Shown piece after piece: positions 54,600 through 63,740 of a stretch of DNA of 64,000 bases; position 1 is the stretch's first letter, and every line of letters begins with the position of its first letter. The stretch lies in NCBI RefSeq assembly GCF_023159225.1, contig NC_063168.1, forward strand, positions 48,319,062-48,383,061. The letters are read 5' to 3'. The notes under the pieces were generated by a model. That model was given only the letters and a program-made list of their open reading frames with translations, did not search any database and was not told the origin of the DNA. This stretch comes from Perognathus longimembris pacificus. Taxonomy: Eukaryota > Chordata > Mammalia > Rodentia > Heteromyidae. A program made the translations under genes and the position numbers.

Positions 54600-55065
54600 T
54601 GAGGTCTTTGAACTCCTGCTTTCCTGACTTCTTATTTATATCGAGTCAGACCTGAGCAGGAAACAGATGGCACACTCAAATTGAGTAATTTGAGGAGCGT
54701 TGAATAAAGGACTGGTTTTCAAAGGTGTGGGCAGGATGTAGGAAACCACAGGGATAGTGCAATAAGTAACAGCTACTTGACCACCCCCAAGCCTGCCATC
54801 GTGAGGGGGCATGGTCTCCAGAGCCTGCAGCTGTGCCCTGCAAGCGTAGGCCACCTTCCATGTGCTATGACTATGAGCCACAGAGGCAGCCAGCCAGAGG
54901 TGACCCCGTAGGGTTCCCTCACCCTTCTCTTTTGATCTCTTGCATAGGGTTGCCACTGAGTAAACCTAAGCAGAAGCCAAGGAGTAATGGAGTTCACTGG
55001 TATAGTTTGTGGCCCATATTAGTATGAAGGCAAGAGAGCATCTAGAAGGACAAAAGGAAGTATCC
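54600..55065. other. Non-repeat stretch, nothing recognised
   Basis: Overlapping minus frames at 54636-54997 (61-106 codons) are alternative readings of one GC-richer segment. No protein is recognised and no clear splice signals pair with them. Confidence 0.25.
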
Positions 55066-55074
55066 GGCTGAGTT

Positions 55075-55304
55075 TCTTTTTTTTTTTTTTTTTCTTTTTG
55101 CTGGTCTTGGGCTTGAACTCTGGGCCTGGGTGGAAACTCTGTGCTCAAGGCTAGCATTCTACCAATTGAGTTACAGCACCACTTCCAGCATTTTTGAGTA
55201 GTTTATTGGAGAAAAGAGTCTCTGGGACTTTCCTGCCAGGGCTGGCTTCAAACAATGATCCTCAGTCGTTAGGATTACAGGTCTGAGCCACTGGTGCCCA
55301 GCCC
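55075..55304 (-). mobile_element. B1L-Geo SINE, antisense
   Basis: T tract 55077-55094, then 'gctggtcttgggcttgaact' to 'gtctgagccactggtgccca'. A deletion near 'cctcagtcgttaggattaca' removes part of the B1-like half. Confidence 0.85.
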
Positions 55305-55420
55305 AGCTGATTTTCTATGTCCAGTGGTGGGAAAGACTGGGCTGTGGGGCCAGGCTGTGTTCAAATGCCAGCTGTGCCTCTGGATTACCATGTGACCTTA
55401 GGCATCAAAACCCTCCGTGA

Positions 55421-55651
55421 TGGGGCTGGGAATATGGCTTAGTGGTAAAGTGCTCACCTCATATACATGAAGCCCTGGGTCTGATTCCTCAGCTCCACAT
55501 AAACAGAAAAGGCTGGAAGTGGTGAAGTGGTACCGTGGCTCAAGTGGTAGAGTGCTAGCCTTGAGCAAAAAGAAGCCAGGGACGGTGCTCAGGCCCTGAG
55601 TTCAAGCCCCAGGACTGGCAAAAAAATAATAAAGAAATCAAAACAAAACAG
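55421..55651 (+). mobile_element. IDL-Geo SINE, sense, nested in MIR
   Basis: The B box is altered (GGGTCTGATTCC). A short duplication near 'agtggtgaagtggtaccgtg'. The target duplication is approximately aaaaccctccgtg/aaaaccctttgtg (55407-55419, 55652-55664). Confidence 0.9.
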
Positions 55652-55724
55652 AAAACCCTTTGTGCATTTGTTTCCTCATCTAAAGAGTAGAGATGAGGAC
55701 ATCAGCCTCATGTTGAGTGTTGAT

Positions 55725-55965
55725 TTGTGTGCATGCATGTATGCACATGATAGTACTGAGACTTGAATTCAGGGCCTCTTGCTTGACTTTTCTGCTAAGA
55801 CCGGTGTTTTACCACTTGTGTCACACTGCCACTTCCAACTTGTTGATGACTCATTGGAGCTAAGAGTCTCATGGACTTTTCTTCTCTGGCTGGCTTAGAA
55901 CTCTGATCTTCAGATCTTAGCCTCCTGAGGAGCTAGGATGACAGGTGTGAGCCACCTGTCCAGCA
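55725..55965 (-). mobile_element. B1L-Geo SINE, antisense, nested in MIR
   Basis: GTGCATG-rich tail, then 'gatagtactgagacttgaat' to 'gtgtgagccacctgtccagc'. Confidence 0.82.
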
Positions 55966-56394
55966 TGGGAATGTGGATTTTTAATTTCTCTCATTTATAG
56001 ACAGCATAAGTAAGACATATTGCATACAGTAGGTAGTCAATAAATGCTATGTCCTTTCCTTTCTTCATTTCCTACCTCCAGAGAGATACATGGCGATGGT
56101 GTGCTATATTTTATGGGTGACACTATTGTAAGCACTGGGTAACATATTGCTTGATTTTTGGTTGAGAGCTCTTTGCTTCCTTGGAGAACTTGAAACATCT
56201 GTCTATCCTTGGAGCCTCAACACTAACTGTGGATTACAAAGCTCTTGCGGGGTTGTTGGCATTGTTCTTCTGTTGTGGCTATATGCAAGGTGACTAGAAT
56301 GCTTGCCTTAATGCTTCATTAAGTAAACATCTCTTGACTGTTGTTGTATTATGTTGAACGATTCTTAAAGAGTTATATTTTTAATAGGTTTTAT

Positions 56395-56578
56395 TTACTG
56401 GAGCTAGAGATCAAACCTAGCTAAATACATATTTCACCACTTACTGTACCCAATTTAAGCTATGCCTCAACTTAAAACTTTTTCAGAAGGTGGCACCAAT
56501 GGCTCATATCTGCAATCCTAGCTACTCAGGAGGATGAGATCTGAGGATCTGAGGAGACTCTTATCTGCAATTAAGAAA
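56395..56578. mobile_element. ID-like (-) fragment, then truncated B1L-Geo (+)
   Basis: 56398-56460 'actggagctagagatcaaac' is a weak antisense ID-like match. 56488-56578 is a sense B1-like half with the start of the linker ('gactcttatctgcaattaag'). Confidence 0.55.
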
Positions 56579-56599
56579 AAACATAATGTTTAAATGTTT

Positions 56600-57115
56600 A
56601 AAAAGTTTTTTTCATCATTTGCCTTTTCTCCATTTGCTCTTTCTTGTGCTGAAGATGAAAAGGGATTATCATTGGCAATTCTTGATCACAGGCATGTGAA
56701 AGATTACCACTGTTAAGCAGGCCTATGGTTGTGTACTCCTTCCTATTCACAGATACAAGTAACTTCAGCAGGGTCTGGAGACTTCTCTTGGGACAGTTAG
56801 AAGGGATACTCCCCCACAGTTGGTGCTTTCTTTGCAGAGTTCAGAGGTCCTTGTTGACTGGATTTAAACTCCTTTCCTTCAGTGGACAGTTGTGACCTCT
56901 AAGCAAGAGGCTTCTTTCCTTCAGCCACTCAGTCTCCTCATGGCCTGTCTCCTACAGTGTATGGCTCTTGCTCCCTGCCCTGTCTCCCAATACCATCCTT
57001 CCACAGACACCAAAGCAAAGTGGAGGGATGCTTTCCAAACCATTTACCCCACATTCTCCCCTTCTACTGCAATGTCTCTCTCAACCTTTCTTTCATTCTG
57101 TACTTACAAAAGGAA
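56600..57115. other. About 500 bases, nothing recognised
   Basis: Overlapping plus frames at 56892-57149 and 56957-57259 run into the following SINE and are not supported as exons. Confidence 0.3.
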
Positions 57116-57129
57116 CAAAAACACCTTGA

Positions 57130-57344
57130 GGGCTGGGGATATAGCCTAGTGGCAAGAGTGCCTGCCTCGGATACACGAGGCCCTAGGTTCGATTCCCCAG
57201 CACCACATATGCAGAAAACGGCCAGAAGCGGCGCTGTGGCTCAAGTGGCAGAGTGCTAGCCTTGAGCGGGAAGAAGCCAGGGACAGTGCTCGGGCCCTGA
57301 GTCCAAGGCCCAGGACTGGCCAAAAAAAAAAAAAAAAAAAAAAA
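57130..57344 (+). mobile_element. IDL-Geo SINE, sense, young subgroup
   Basis: Best consensus-like copy of the window: 'gcctgcctcggatacacgag', 'ggccagaagcggcgctgtgg', 'ttgagcgggaagaagccagg', A tail of about 24. The B box GGTTCGATTCC is intact. The A box carries G to A (TAGCCTAGTGG), as in the antisense copies with 'aggctatatcc'. The target duplication is acaccttga. Confidence 0.97.
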
Positions 57345-57391
57345 AACACCTTGAATCTAGAAACTCCACAAGACACAACCTTCCATAAAAG

Positions 57392-57403
57392 GGGGGGGGG
57401 GGA
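57392..57403. repeat. G homopolymer run
   Basis: Run of about 12 G, with further G-rich text to 57407. Confidence 0.9.
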
Positions 57404-57409
57404 GGCAAG

Positions 57410-58375
57410 AGTAGTGTGTTTTCATGTTTTTATAAGCTACATTGTCTGACCATGGAGTTAACACAAATTAGGAGCTCAATAAATGAGCACTGAATGGAGT
57501 GAATTGAATTTTCCTTGTCCATTCTCTCCTCAGGCTAGCTGTCATCACTCTAGTGGAGTACATCCTGAGGGAGAGGGGCTTTGCCCTCCTCTAGGGGTTG
57601 GTTTTTCTTGGGGGGGAGGGCTCAGCACCAGTATAGCAGTGTGTCAAAGCAGTGTGGGATGTGAGATGAGGAGGGACGACCGGGCACTTTAAAAATCATC
57701 TAGGCTCCTTCATTTTTAACATTCATCCATAGTCTTTCCTTTCTAGCATGATGTGGTGTTATCCTTTCCTTATAAAGGACTGTAACAACTAGGCAATTTT
57801 ATTTACTTGGACTCTTGCACAGCCACAGACAAACTCCCCAATCCCTTTTGTCTCCCACATGCTAAAGGACATCAGCTCTGTGGCTCCCCTGTTCTCCTCT
57901 ATCTGAGAGCTGGAGTGATGAATAAGCAAGAGTGAGTGCTTAATGCTTTGGGCTAGGAATGTTAGCTAGTCCATGACTCTGAAAGGTTCAGATCTAATTT
58001 CTAGTGAAAGCATGCAAAGCAAGGGTCCTCCAGCCTCCCTAAGCTTTAAGGTGTCTCCTCTCCATAAATGGGATACAGCCAGACAAATCAGCTGTTTCTT
58101 TTCTCCTTCCAAGTTCAAGTTCATAAGTTATTTTAGAAATAAGTGGGCTGGCTCTGCCATACCAGGGTATTATCTAGCACCCCCCTTCTCTCTTCAGTCA
58201 AACCCACTCTCACTAGGGCTTCAACACTAAAGTGGACCCCAAAGTCTACAGCCTGAAGTCTACTCCCCCACCTCACAGCCGCCCTCCCCCCCCCCCCCAT
58301 TTCCTAAAGATGAATTTCCAAGTGTTTGCAAATAAATAATCCCCGCAGCACATTTTCTTTGTCAAGAAGGACATT
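57410..58375. other. SINE-free flank upstream of the CpG island
   Basis: No repeats are recognised over almost 1 kb. A C run at 58287-58300 lies close to the island. No exon is supported. The repeat-free state extends through the island to about 59.5 kb, as expected around a constrained promoter. Confidence 0.4.
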
Positions 58376-58380
58376 GTACT

Positions 58381-59000
58381 AGTCCGGACGCCCACTAGGA
58401 GGGCCTTGGGCCAAACCAATGGGAAATCATTGGCCCAATTAACATCCTGTGATCTTAGATCTAAAAATGACCCGCGGCCCAGTAAACAAGATGACGTCAG
58501 CGTGCGGGGCCGGGAGCGGCTCTCTACCGCCACCCTGAGGACAGCGTCCGCCATGGCGCGGCGGCTCCGAGGGGCCGGACAGCGGAGCTGGGGGAGTGGG
58601 GGTCGGGGAGTGGGGTGGGGAGGGAACGCTGGAAGGGAAAAGGGAGGCGAAGAGCCGGCGCTGGGAAGCGGGGTGGGGGTAAGGAGGAGCCCGGGAGAAA
58701 GAGGCTTCCCCGTGACAGCTAGAGGAAGGCAGCGCAATCCAGGCCATCGGTGTGACGACCCGTCCCTGCTGGCCGCCTCCTGGGGACACTGCTTTACTAA
58801 AAGCAGTCGTGAACTATGTTGGCGGAGACTGGGTGGGGACAGGATCCCCAGGGCCCAGCACCCCCCGGATCCAAACCCGAGGAGGAGCAGCCGGCAGCAC
58901 GGTTTGCGCGGGACAGCGGCGGGGGAGGGAGCCGTGGTCGGCTTGACTTTCCAGTCAGGCTGACTTGAGAATGAGGCCGCGCAGCTCTTCATGCTGGGAA
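58381..59000 (+). promoter_or_regulatory. CpG-island promoter, TATA-less, CCAAT + CRE
   Basis: CpG dinucleotides are frequent from about 58385 to 58985 and rare elsewhere in the window. In order on the plus strand: CCAAT at 58416-58420, inverted CCAAT (ATTGG) at 58429-58433, CCAAT at 58435-58439, then a perfect CRE TGACGTCA at 58492-58499. A GC-rich leader and a Kozak-type GCCATGG at 58551-58556 follow. The spacing (CCAAT about 60-80 upstream of CRE, CRE about 50 upstream of the ATG) suggests a plus-strand start near 58510-58540. CRE, the CCAAT pair and CCATGG are near-symmetrical, so a divergent minus-strand transcript is also possible. Likely CREB/ATF and NF-Y responsive if the motifs are used. 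Confidence 0.8.
58553..58678 (+). CDS. Putative first coding exon of an unidentified gene (partial)
   Basis: ATG at 58553 in good context (GTCCGCCATGG). The frame runs 42 codons, beginning MARRLRGAGQRSWGSGG, to a good donor GGGG|GTAAGG at 58678/58679, ending in phase 0. The product is Gly- and Arg-rich and low in complexity, as many GC-rich first exons are. I do not recognise it. The frame is open well before and beyond, so openness alone is weak evidence in such GC-rich DNA. On the minus strand the same CCATGG would start a frame beginning MADAVLRVAVESR, so the strand is not certain. It may instead be the 5' UTR of a coding or non-coding transcript. Confidence 0.3.
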
Positions 59001-59490
59001 ATGCCCCAGAAATGTCCCCGGGCTAGGAGAAGGTCAACCGAGCATTATCTGCGTGGAGCAGAAGGCCCATGGAATAAGAGGGAAGGGAGGATTGTTTCCC
59101 CCTCTAACTTAATAAAAACAAAACCAAATTGACTTTTGTATTAGCGGCTGACTACCACATTTCTTCTTTCGTGCCAATGGATCTGTGCAGGTGGACCCTG
59201 GTCTGACCTTCCTGGGGGCTGCTAGACTGGACTCCAGGCCTAGAGTCCCACCCAGGTCTATGCCGAGTAGTTCTGTGCCTGGAAAAAAAAAGCCCATAAA
59301 GGCACAATGGCTGCCGGAGCCAAGAGGGTGGAATGTTAGAGGGGCAGGTCAATCCAGGCCAACACTTTTGAAGCTTCTGTTTGGGTCATGTTGGCTAATA
59401 GTCCACTGGCTAAGGCAAATCCCAAGTCCAACTTCACTGAGGGTGGGAGAAATGGGACATTGTCTGCCTGCTCTAAGGGAAGCTACTACA
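59000..59490. other. Downstream flank of the CpG island
   Basis: Unique-looking sequence with no repeat. Probable first-intron sequence if the plus-strand gene model is right. Confidence 0.3.
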
Positions 59491-59503
59491 AAATTCCACA
59501 GCA

Positions 59504-59670
59504 GGGTGGAAATGTGGCCTAGGGGTAGAGTGCTTGCCTCCTATACATGAGGCCAGAAGTAGCACTGTGGCTCAAGTGGTAGAGTGCCAGCCTTGAGCAA
59601 ATAGAAGCCAGGGACAGTACCCAGGCCCTGAGTTCAAGCCCCAGGACTGGCAAAAAAAAAAAAAAAAAAG
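59504..59670 (+). mobile_element. IDL-Geo SINE, sense, internal deletion removes B box
   Basis: The left half jumps from 'catgaggcc' directly to 'agaagtagcactgtggctc', losing about 40 bases including the B box. The A tail is about 18. The target duplication is aaattccacagca/aaatttcacagca (59491-59503, 59675-59687). Confidence 0.92.
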
Positions 59671-59768
59671 AACCAAATTTCACAGCAAAGAATGGATGCA
59701 TAATTTTATACCAGCACAGGGAGTAGAGACCTGGGAACAACTTTTACTTATTAAAATAGTAACATAAC

Positions 59769-59858
59769 AGGGTGGAGATATGGCCCAAGCAGTAGAATGC
59801 TGGACTAGCAAGCATGAAACCCTGACATTAAACCCCAGTATCACAACACACACACACA
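59769..59858 (+). mobile_element. ID-like SINE monomer, sense, (CA)n tail
   Basis: 'gggtggagatatggcccaag' to 'attaaaccccagtatcac', followed by (CA)n at 59845-59858. Confidence 0.75.
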
Positions 59859-60060
59859 CGTCAATATTCTGAGGTTGTATTTGCAAGCTTTTTCCCCTGC
59901 TTTCTCACCAAAGTCTGAAGGTCGTGGGTGGAAAACTAAGAGTCAAATGCATGTCACAGGGCCAGTACTGACCCAGAGGCCCAATATGCAAAGCACAAGA
60001 AGCTAAAAGTTGGCAGTAACTCATTCAAAAGTACATTTCCCTCCTCAAAGCTCTTGAATG

Positions 60061-60281
60061 AGCCTGGTATCTATGGTTCACACCTATAATCCTATCTTCT
60101 CAGGAGATAGGAGGATCCCAGTTCAAAGTCAGCCCAAGCAGACACATCTTCAACACTCATATCTCCAATTAACTAGCAAAACAAGCAGAACATGAAGAAG
60201 AGGGGGAGGGGGAGGAGGAGGAAGAGGAGAAGCTAAAGTGTGGCTCAAGTAGTAGAGCACAAGCAGTGAGCAAACAAAGAT
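60061..60281 (+). mobile_element. B1L-Geo SINE, sense, internal (GGA)n
   Basis: 'cacacctataatcctatctt' to 'gcagtgagcaaacaaag'. A purine (GGA)n expansion at 60195-60230 interrupts the linker/Geo junction. Confidence 0.8.
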
Positions 60282-60475
60282 AAGTGAGTGCATTTGGTAA
60301 TAAGGTACTGACACACCTGCAAAGAAAAATGAAATTTTCTTGAATGACTTCTTATGATCCTCAAATAGTTTAACTTCTTTAACTAGGATTACCTCTTTAG
60401 TTTATTTCTCAAACTTCAGTTTGTTTTCACCACACTAAACCAGAATAAGTGTAGAATCCTCTGTTCACATATTCA

Positions 60476-60620
60476 GCTGTTCAGCAGGTGCCCGTATGCC
60501 AGGCTTTGTGCCAAGTGTAGCACGCACATTGAACAAAATCACCTGTCCTGCCTCCTGGTGAGAATTCAGATGGGAGAAGGTACATTAATAAAAACTCAAG
60601 CAAATGTCAAATTATGCAGC
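60476..60620 (+). mobile_element. MIR/L2-like remnant
   Basis: 'ggtgcccgtatgccaggctt', 'tgtgccaagtgtagc' and 'attgaacaaaatcacctgtc' resemble a common old mammalian interspersed repeat. The class is not certain. Confidence 0.45.
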
Positions 60621-60664
60621 AGGCATAGTCCATATATTTGAATTCTAATATAAATATCAGTCTT

Positions 60665-60917
60665 GCTGGGCACTAGTGGCTCAGGTCTATAATCTTAGCT
60701 TCTCGGGAGGCTGAGATCTGAGGATCATTGTTCAATGCCAACCCAAGCAGAAAAGTCTGTAAGACCCTTATCTCCAATTAACCACCAGAAAACTGGAATT
60801 GGCGCTAGGTCTCAAAGTGGTAGAGTGCTAACCTTGAGCAAAAGAAGCTCAGGGGCAGCGCCCAGGCCCTGAGTTTAAGCCTTATGACAACCAACAACAA
60901 CAACAGCAAAAAAAAAT
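60665..60917 (+). mobile_element. B1L-Geo SINE, sense, (CAA)n tail
   Basis: Complete dimer: 'gggcactagtggctcaggtc' to 'gcccaggccctgagtttaag'. One of the best B1L-Geo copies for a consensus. Confidence 0.9.
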
Positions 60918-60940
60918 CACTCTTTAAAAATTCCACTTGA

Positions 60941-61150
60941 GGGGCTGGGAATGTGGCTTAGCGGAAGAGTGCTTGCCTAGCATGCATGAAGCCCTGGGTT
61001 CGATTCCTCAGCTAGCACCACATAAATGGAAAAAGTCAGAAGTAGCACTGTGGCTCAAGTAGTAGAGTACTAGCCTTGAGCAAAAAGAAGCCAGGGACAG
61101 TGCTCAGGCCCTGAGTTTGAGCCCCAGGACTAGCAAAAAAAAAAAAAAAA
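60941..61150 (+). mobile_element. IDL-Geo SINE, sense
   Basis: The A box is changed (TGGCTTAGCGG). The B box GGTTCGATTCC is intact. A 4-base insertion lies in 'cagctagcaccac'. A tail of about 17. Imperfect target duplication around 'ctacttga'. Confidence 0.93.
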
Positions 61151-61328
61151 GACTCTACTTGAATCCAAATTCCTTGACAACCCCAGAAATTTGGCATTGG
61201 TGATTGTAGGGCTTCCTTGTCTCTGTTACCCAGAGAACTCACAGAGAGAGGCACATACCACATGTGACTGCGGGCCCTGCTCTACTCCTTACGTCCCTGT
61301 TTTGTCACTCTAGAATTTACTTTAAAAT

Positions 61329-61561
61329 GGTAAACTGGGTTCTGGTGGCTCACACCTGTAATCCTGGCTACTTAGAAAGCTAGGATCTGGGGCTAGCCAG
61401 CAGGGCTGAAAAACCCAAGAGATTCTTATCTCCAATTAACCAACAAAAAGCTGATTGTAGAGTTATAGGTAGAGTGCTCAAGTGTAGAGCACCAGCCAAC
61501 CAGCTTTAAGCAGAAAAGCTAAGGGATGGTACCAAGGCCCTGAGTTCAAGCCCCAGTCTGG
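61329..61561 (+). mobile_element. B1L-Geo SINE, sense
   Basis: 'gttctggtggctcacacctg' to 'gagttcaagccccagtctgg', with a rearranged Geo module (two partial 'gagtgctcaagtgtagagc' motifs). Confidence 0.83.
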
Positions 61562-61599
61562 ACACACACACACACACACACATACACACACACACACAC
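61562..61599. repeat. (CA)n microsatellite, SINE tail
   Basis: About 19 CA units with one TA, directly after the B1L-Geo. Confidence 0.97.
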
Positions 61600-61715
61600 A
61601 GATCTCTGAGTGAAATCATGCCAATTGTATTTAATACCCATTGAAACAAACAGCCATTAAAATGAACAGTTTGCTATCTAAAAATGACTATTTGCCACTC
61701 CTCACTTGTCTAAAG

Positions 61716-61821
61716 ACATGGGGAAATTCCGTCCCTGAGCTTTCCATTCACACTGTGTCAGTGTCTGGTATTGATGGCAAGCCAGCTCTTTGCATCGATG
61801 GTGTGCAAGCCTTGCCTGCAG
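61716..61821 (+). CDS. Candidate internal exon X (unidentified gene)
   Basis: Acceptor CTTGTCTAAAG|AC ends at 61715 (moderate). Donor CTGCAG|GTAAAG at 61821/61822 is strong. Two frames are open. One includes 'SGIDGKPALCIDGVQALP'. The other joins in phase 0 to the next candidate exon. It lies in repeat-free DNA about 3 kb downstream of the CpG-island promoter. I do not recognise the product. It may belong to a non-coding transcript. Confidence 0.25.
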
Positions 61822-61903
61822 GTAAAGCTGGGGTGGAGGTTGTCCTCCAAACAAGTGAAGGTTGTCCTGTTATGTTTGCTTAACTCAGCATCTCTTCTTC
61901 CAG
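61822..61903 (+). other. Candidate 82-bp intron
   Basis: GTAAAG at the left end, a branch-point-like CTTAAC at 61879-61884, and pyrimidine-rich TCTCTTCTTCCAG at the right end. All spliceosomal signals are present at usual spacing, with an AG at 61887-61888 close enough to the branch site to be skipped. Confidence 0.3.
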
Positions 61904-62033
61904 CCGCTGAACCGCTTGCAAGAGCAGCCGAATGAGAAGGAGCTCCTGTCTCTTCTCTTCTGCAGCCAGGAAAGCAGCTGGGGCTTGGGAATCTCCATGT
62001 TCTCTGATGTTATTCCTGATGCCTTTCTCAAGG
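61904..62033 (+). CDS. Candidate exon A (unidentified gene)
   Basis: After the acceptor at 61903 one frame is open for 43 codons (starting PLNRLQEQPNEKELLSLL), to a possible donor AAGG|GTTAAG at 62033/62034. TAA follows at 62036-62038 if it is not spliced, so it could equally be a terminal exon. The other two frames have stops. The minus strand of the same segment is also open for about 60 codons and reads like a helix (AAEEKRQELLLIRLLLQAV) ending at 61880. However, its EEE run is simply the complement of the polypyrimidine tract. Strand and coding status are therefore unresolved. Confidence 0.25.
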
Positions 62034-62074
62034 GTTAAGCACCAGGTGTGGATGTGGAGGGCTCCAGGGTGAAC

Positions 62075-62185
62075 TTGACCTGCACTAACCTGCTAGGTGA
62101 TGGGAGGTACAGGTGATGGGAGGCACACCTCTGAGCCTTGATTTCTTCCTGTATAAAGTGAAAGGGGATTAAGCTGGCACAATAG
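62075..62185 (+). mobile_element. MIR-like fragment with 16-bp tandem duplication
   Basis: 'ctctgagccttgatttcttc' and 'ctgtataaagtgaaagggga' match the MIR core. Just upstream 'aggtgatgggaggtac' and 'aggtgatgggaggcac' are adjacent, a near-perfect 16-bp duplication. Confidence 0.55.
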
Positions 62186-62259
62186 TGTCTCCATCTGTCA
62201 CAACTCACTGTGAAGAGAGGCTGAAGAGTTTGGGGAAACTGCCTGTGATTTCTTTGAAC

Positions 62260-62473
62260 TTCTGTTTATTGTTTTGTTATTGTTGCCAGTCCTGGGTGCA
62301 GACTCAGAGCCTAAGCAACTGTCCCTGGCTTCTTTTTGCTCAAGGCTAGCACTCTAACTCTTGAGTCACAGCACCACTTCGGGCTTTTTCTATGTATGTG
62401 GTGCTGAGGAATCGAACCCAGGGCTTCATGTATATGAGATGAGAACTTTACCACTAGGCCATATTCCCAGCCC
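62260..62473 (-). mobile_element. IDL-Geo SINE, antisense
   Basis: (TTG)-containing tail, a complete body ending 'aggccatattcccagccc', and target duplication ttctttgaac (62250-62259, 62474-62483). Confidence 0.92.
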
Positions 62474-62646
62474 TTCTTTGAACCTTTTGATTGAAGTTCC
62501 TTGCCCACCTCCATCCCTTTCTAAGAACTGTCAGTTCTTATGTGCAAAAGCTATTGTGGTCATGATGTAGAAATATTCTGTTTACTGTGTCATTTCTTCT
62601 TGTAGTAATATTGAAATATGTTCTCCAGCATTATGGCAACTTTTTT

Positions 62647-62866
62647 ATGCCTCGGACTAGGCACTGTCCCTAAGCTTTTTTGCTCATGCTAGTGCTCTAC
62701 CACTTGAGCCACACCTCCATTTCTGACTTTTTTTTTTTTTTTTTTGGTGGCTACTTGAAGATAAGAATCTCATGGACTTTCCTGACTGGGCTGGCTTTGA
62801 ACCATGATCTTCAGATCTCAGCCTCCTGAATAGCTAGGATTACAGGCATAAGCTACCAGCTACCTC
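62647..62866 (-). mobile_element. B1L-Geo SINE, antisense, 3'-truncated, internal T run
   Basis: Starts inside the Geo module ('ggactaggcactgtccctaa'). It has a run of about 20 T at 62727-62746 in the linker and ends 'ggcataagctaccagc'. Confidence 0.82.
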
Positions 62867-63162
62867 TCTTTATAAAAATTTTAAAACTTATTGTGCTGTA
62901 TATTTATAATGGTAAAATTGTTAACAATTATAGAGCTGTATAGTCTCACTGCTATACTAATGGAATTAGCATTGTGTATATTTATCTTAAAACCAATAGC
63001 AAGAATATTTACTCCCAATCTCAACACAACCATTTTAGTGATCACTGTAATAATTGCTAATATATAAAAGCTTTAGAAAGAACAGACCTCATTTTCTGTC
63101 ATGATTAGTCATGATAATCATAACAATTAGTTGAAGTAAAATATGAATAACATTTTAAAATA

Positions 63163-63340
63163 CAATTTTATTGTTACTAATGTGTTATACAGAGGGGTTA
63201 CCAATTCATAAGTCAAGTGATGTCGTCCCTTCATTTAATAAGTTAGGGCAATATTATCCCTTCCTTCACTTTCCCCAGTCCTGCTCACAAGTCACATACT
63301 TCATTTTCCATATAATGTTTACAGTGAATTGAATCACAGT
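63163..63340 (-). mobile_element. L1 3' UTR, antisense
   Basis: 'attttattgttactaatgtg', 'ttatacagaggggttaccaa' and C/T-rich 'cccttccttcactttcccca' are the reverse of an L1 3' end of the type seen at 39985-40060. Parallel in content to 27785-28090. Confidence 0.55.
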
Positions 63341-63361
63341 TTTAAAGAACTGTGAAAATTT

Positions 63362-63584
63362 CCCCCCTGGTACTAGGTTTGAATTCAGGGCCTCATATTT
63401 ACTTGACTTACTTACCCTGCTGGTGCCCTACCTCTTGAACAAAACCTCCAGCCTAGCTTTTTGCTGGTTATTTTGGAGACATTGTCTAGCCAACTTAACT
63501 GCCTGTAAGGCTTTGAACCATGACCCTCCAGATCCTAGCTTCCTAGGTAGCTAGAGTTACAAGCATGAGCCACCAGCTTCTGGC
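63362..63584 (-). mobile_element. Older B1L-Geo-like SINE, antisense
   Basis: 'ctggtactaggtttgaattc' to 'gcatgagccaccagcttctg'. The Geo module resembles the diverged copy at 17226-17395. Confidence 0.75.
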
Positions 63585-63740
63585 TAACTTCTGTGATTTT
63601 TTGAGGCAAATTGAACAAAGACCTAAGGAATTTCTTCCCATAACTAGTGTTCTTGAGCAAAAGGACATTTTTCCCCCAGGTTGCTGGCTCCTTGCCCAAG
63701 TACCGACTGTTTCCTCCATCCTCCCTGTCTCACCTTTCAG

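Larger units (their letters stand above)
55330..56060 (+). mobile_element. MIR, sense, split by two SINEs
   Basis: The pieces are 55330-55420 ('gtgttcaaatgccagctgtg', 'ccatgtgaccttaggcatc'), 55652-55720 ('tttgtttcctcatctaaaga') and 55966-56060 ('gcatacagtaggtagtcaat', 'aaatgctat'). They rejoin in the correct MIR order. Confidence 0.78.

Noticed and set aside
58406..58963. 185-codon plus frame and 239-codon minus frame across the CpG island
   Set aside because: The plus frame begins at a TTG upstream of the likely transcription start and continues past a good splice donor. GC-rich DNA has few stops. Only the segment from the ATG at 58553 to the donor is kept, as a weak candidate.
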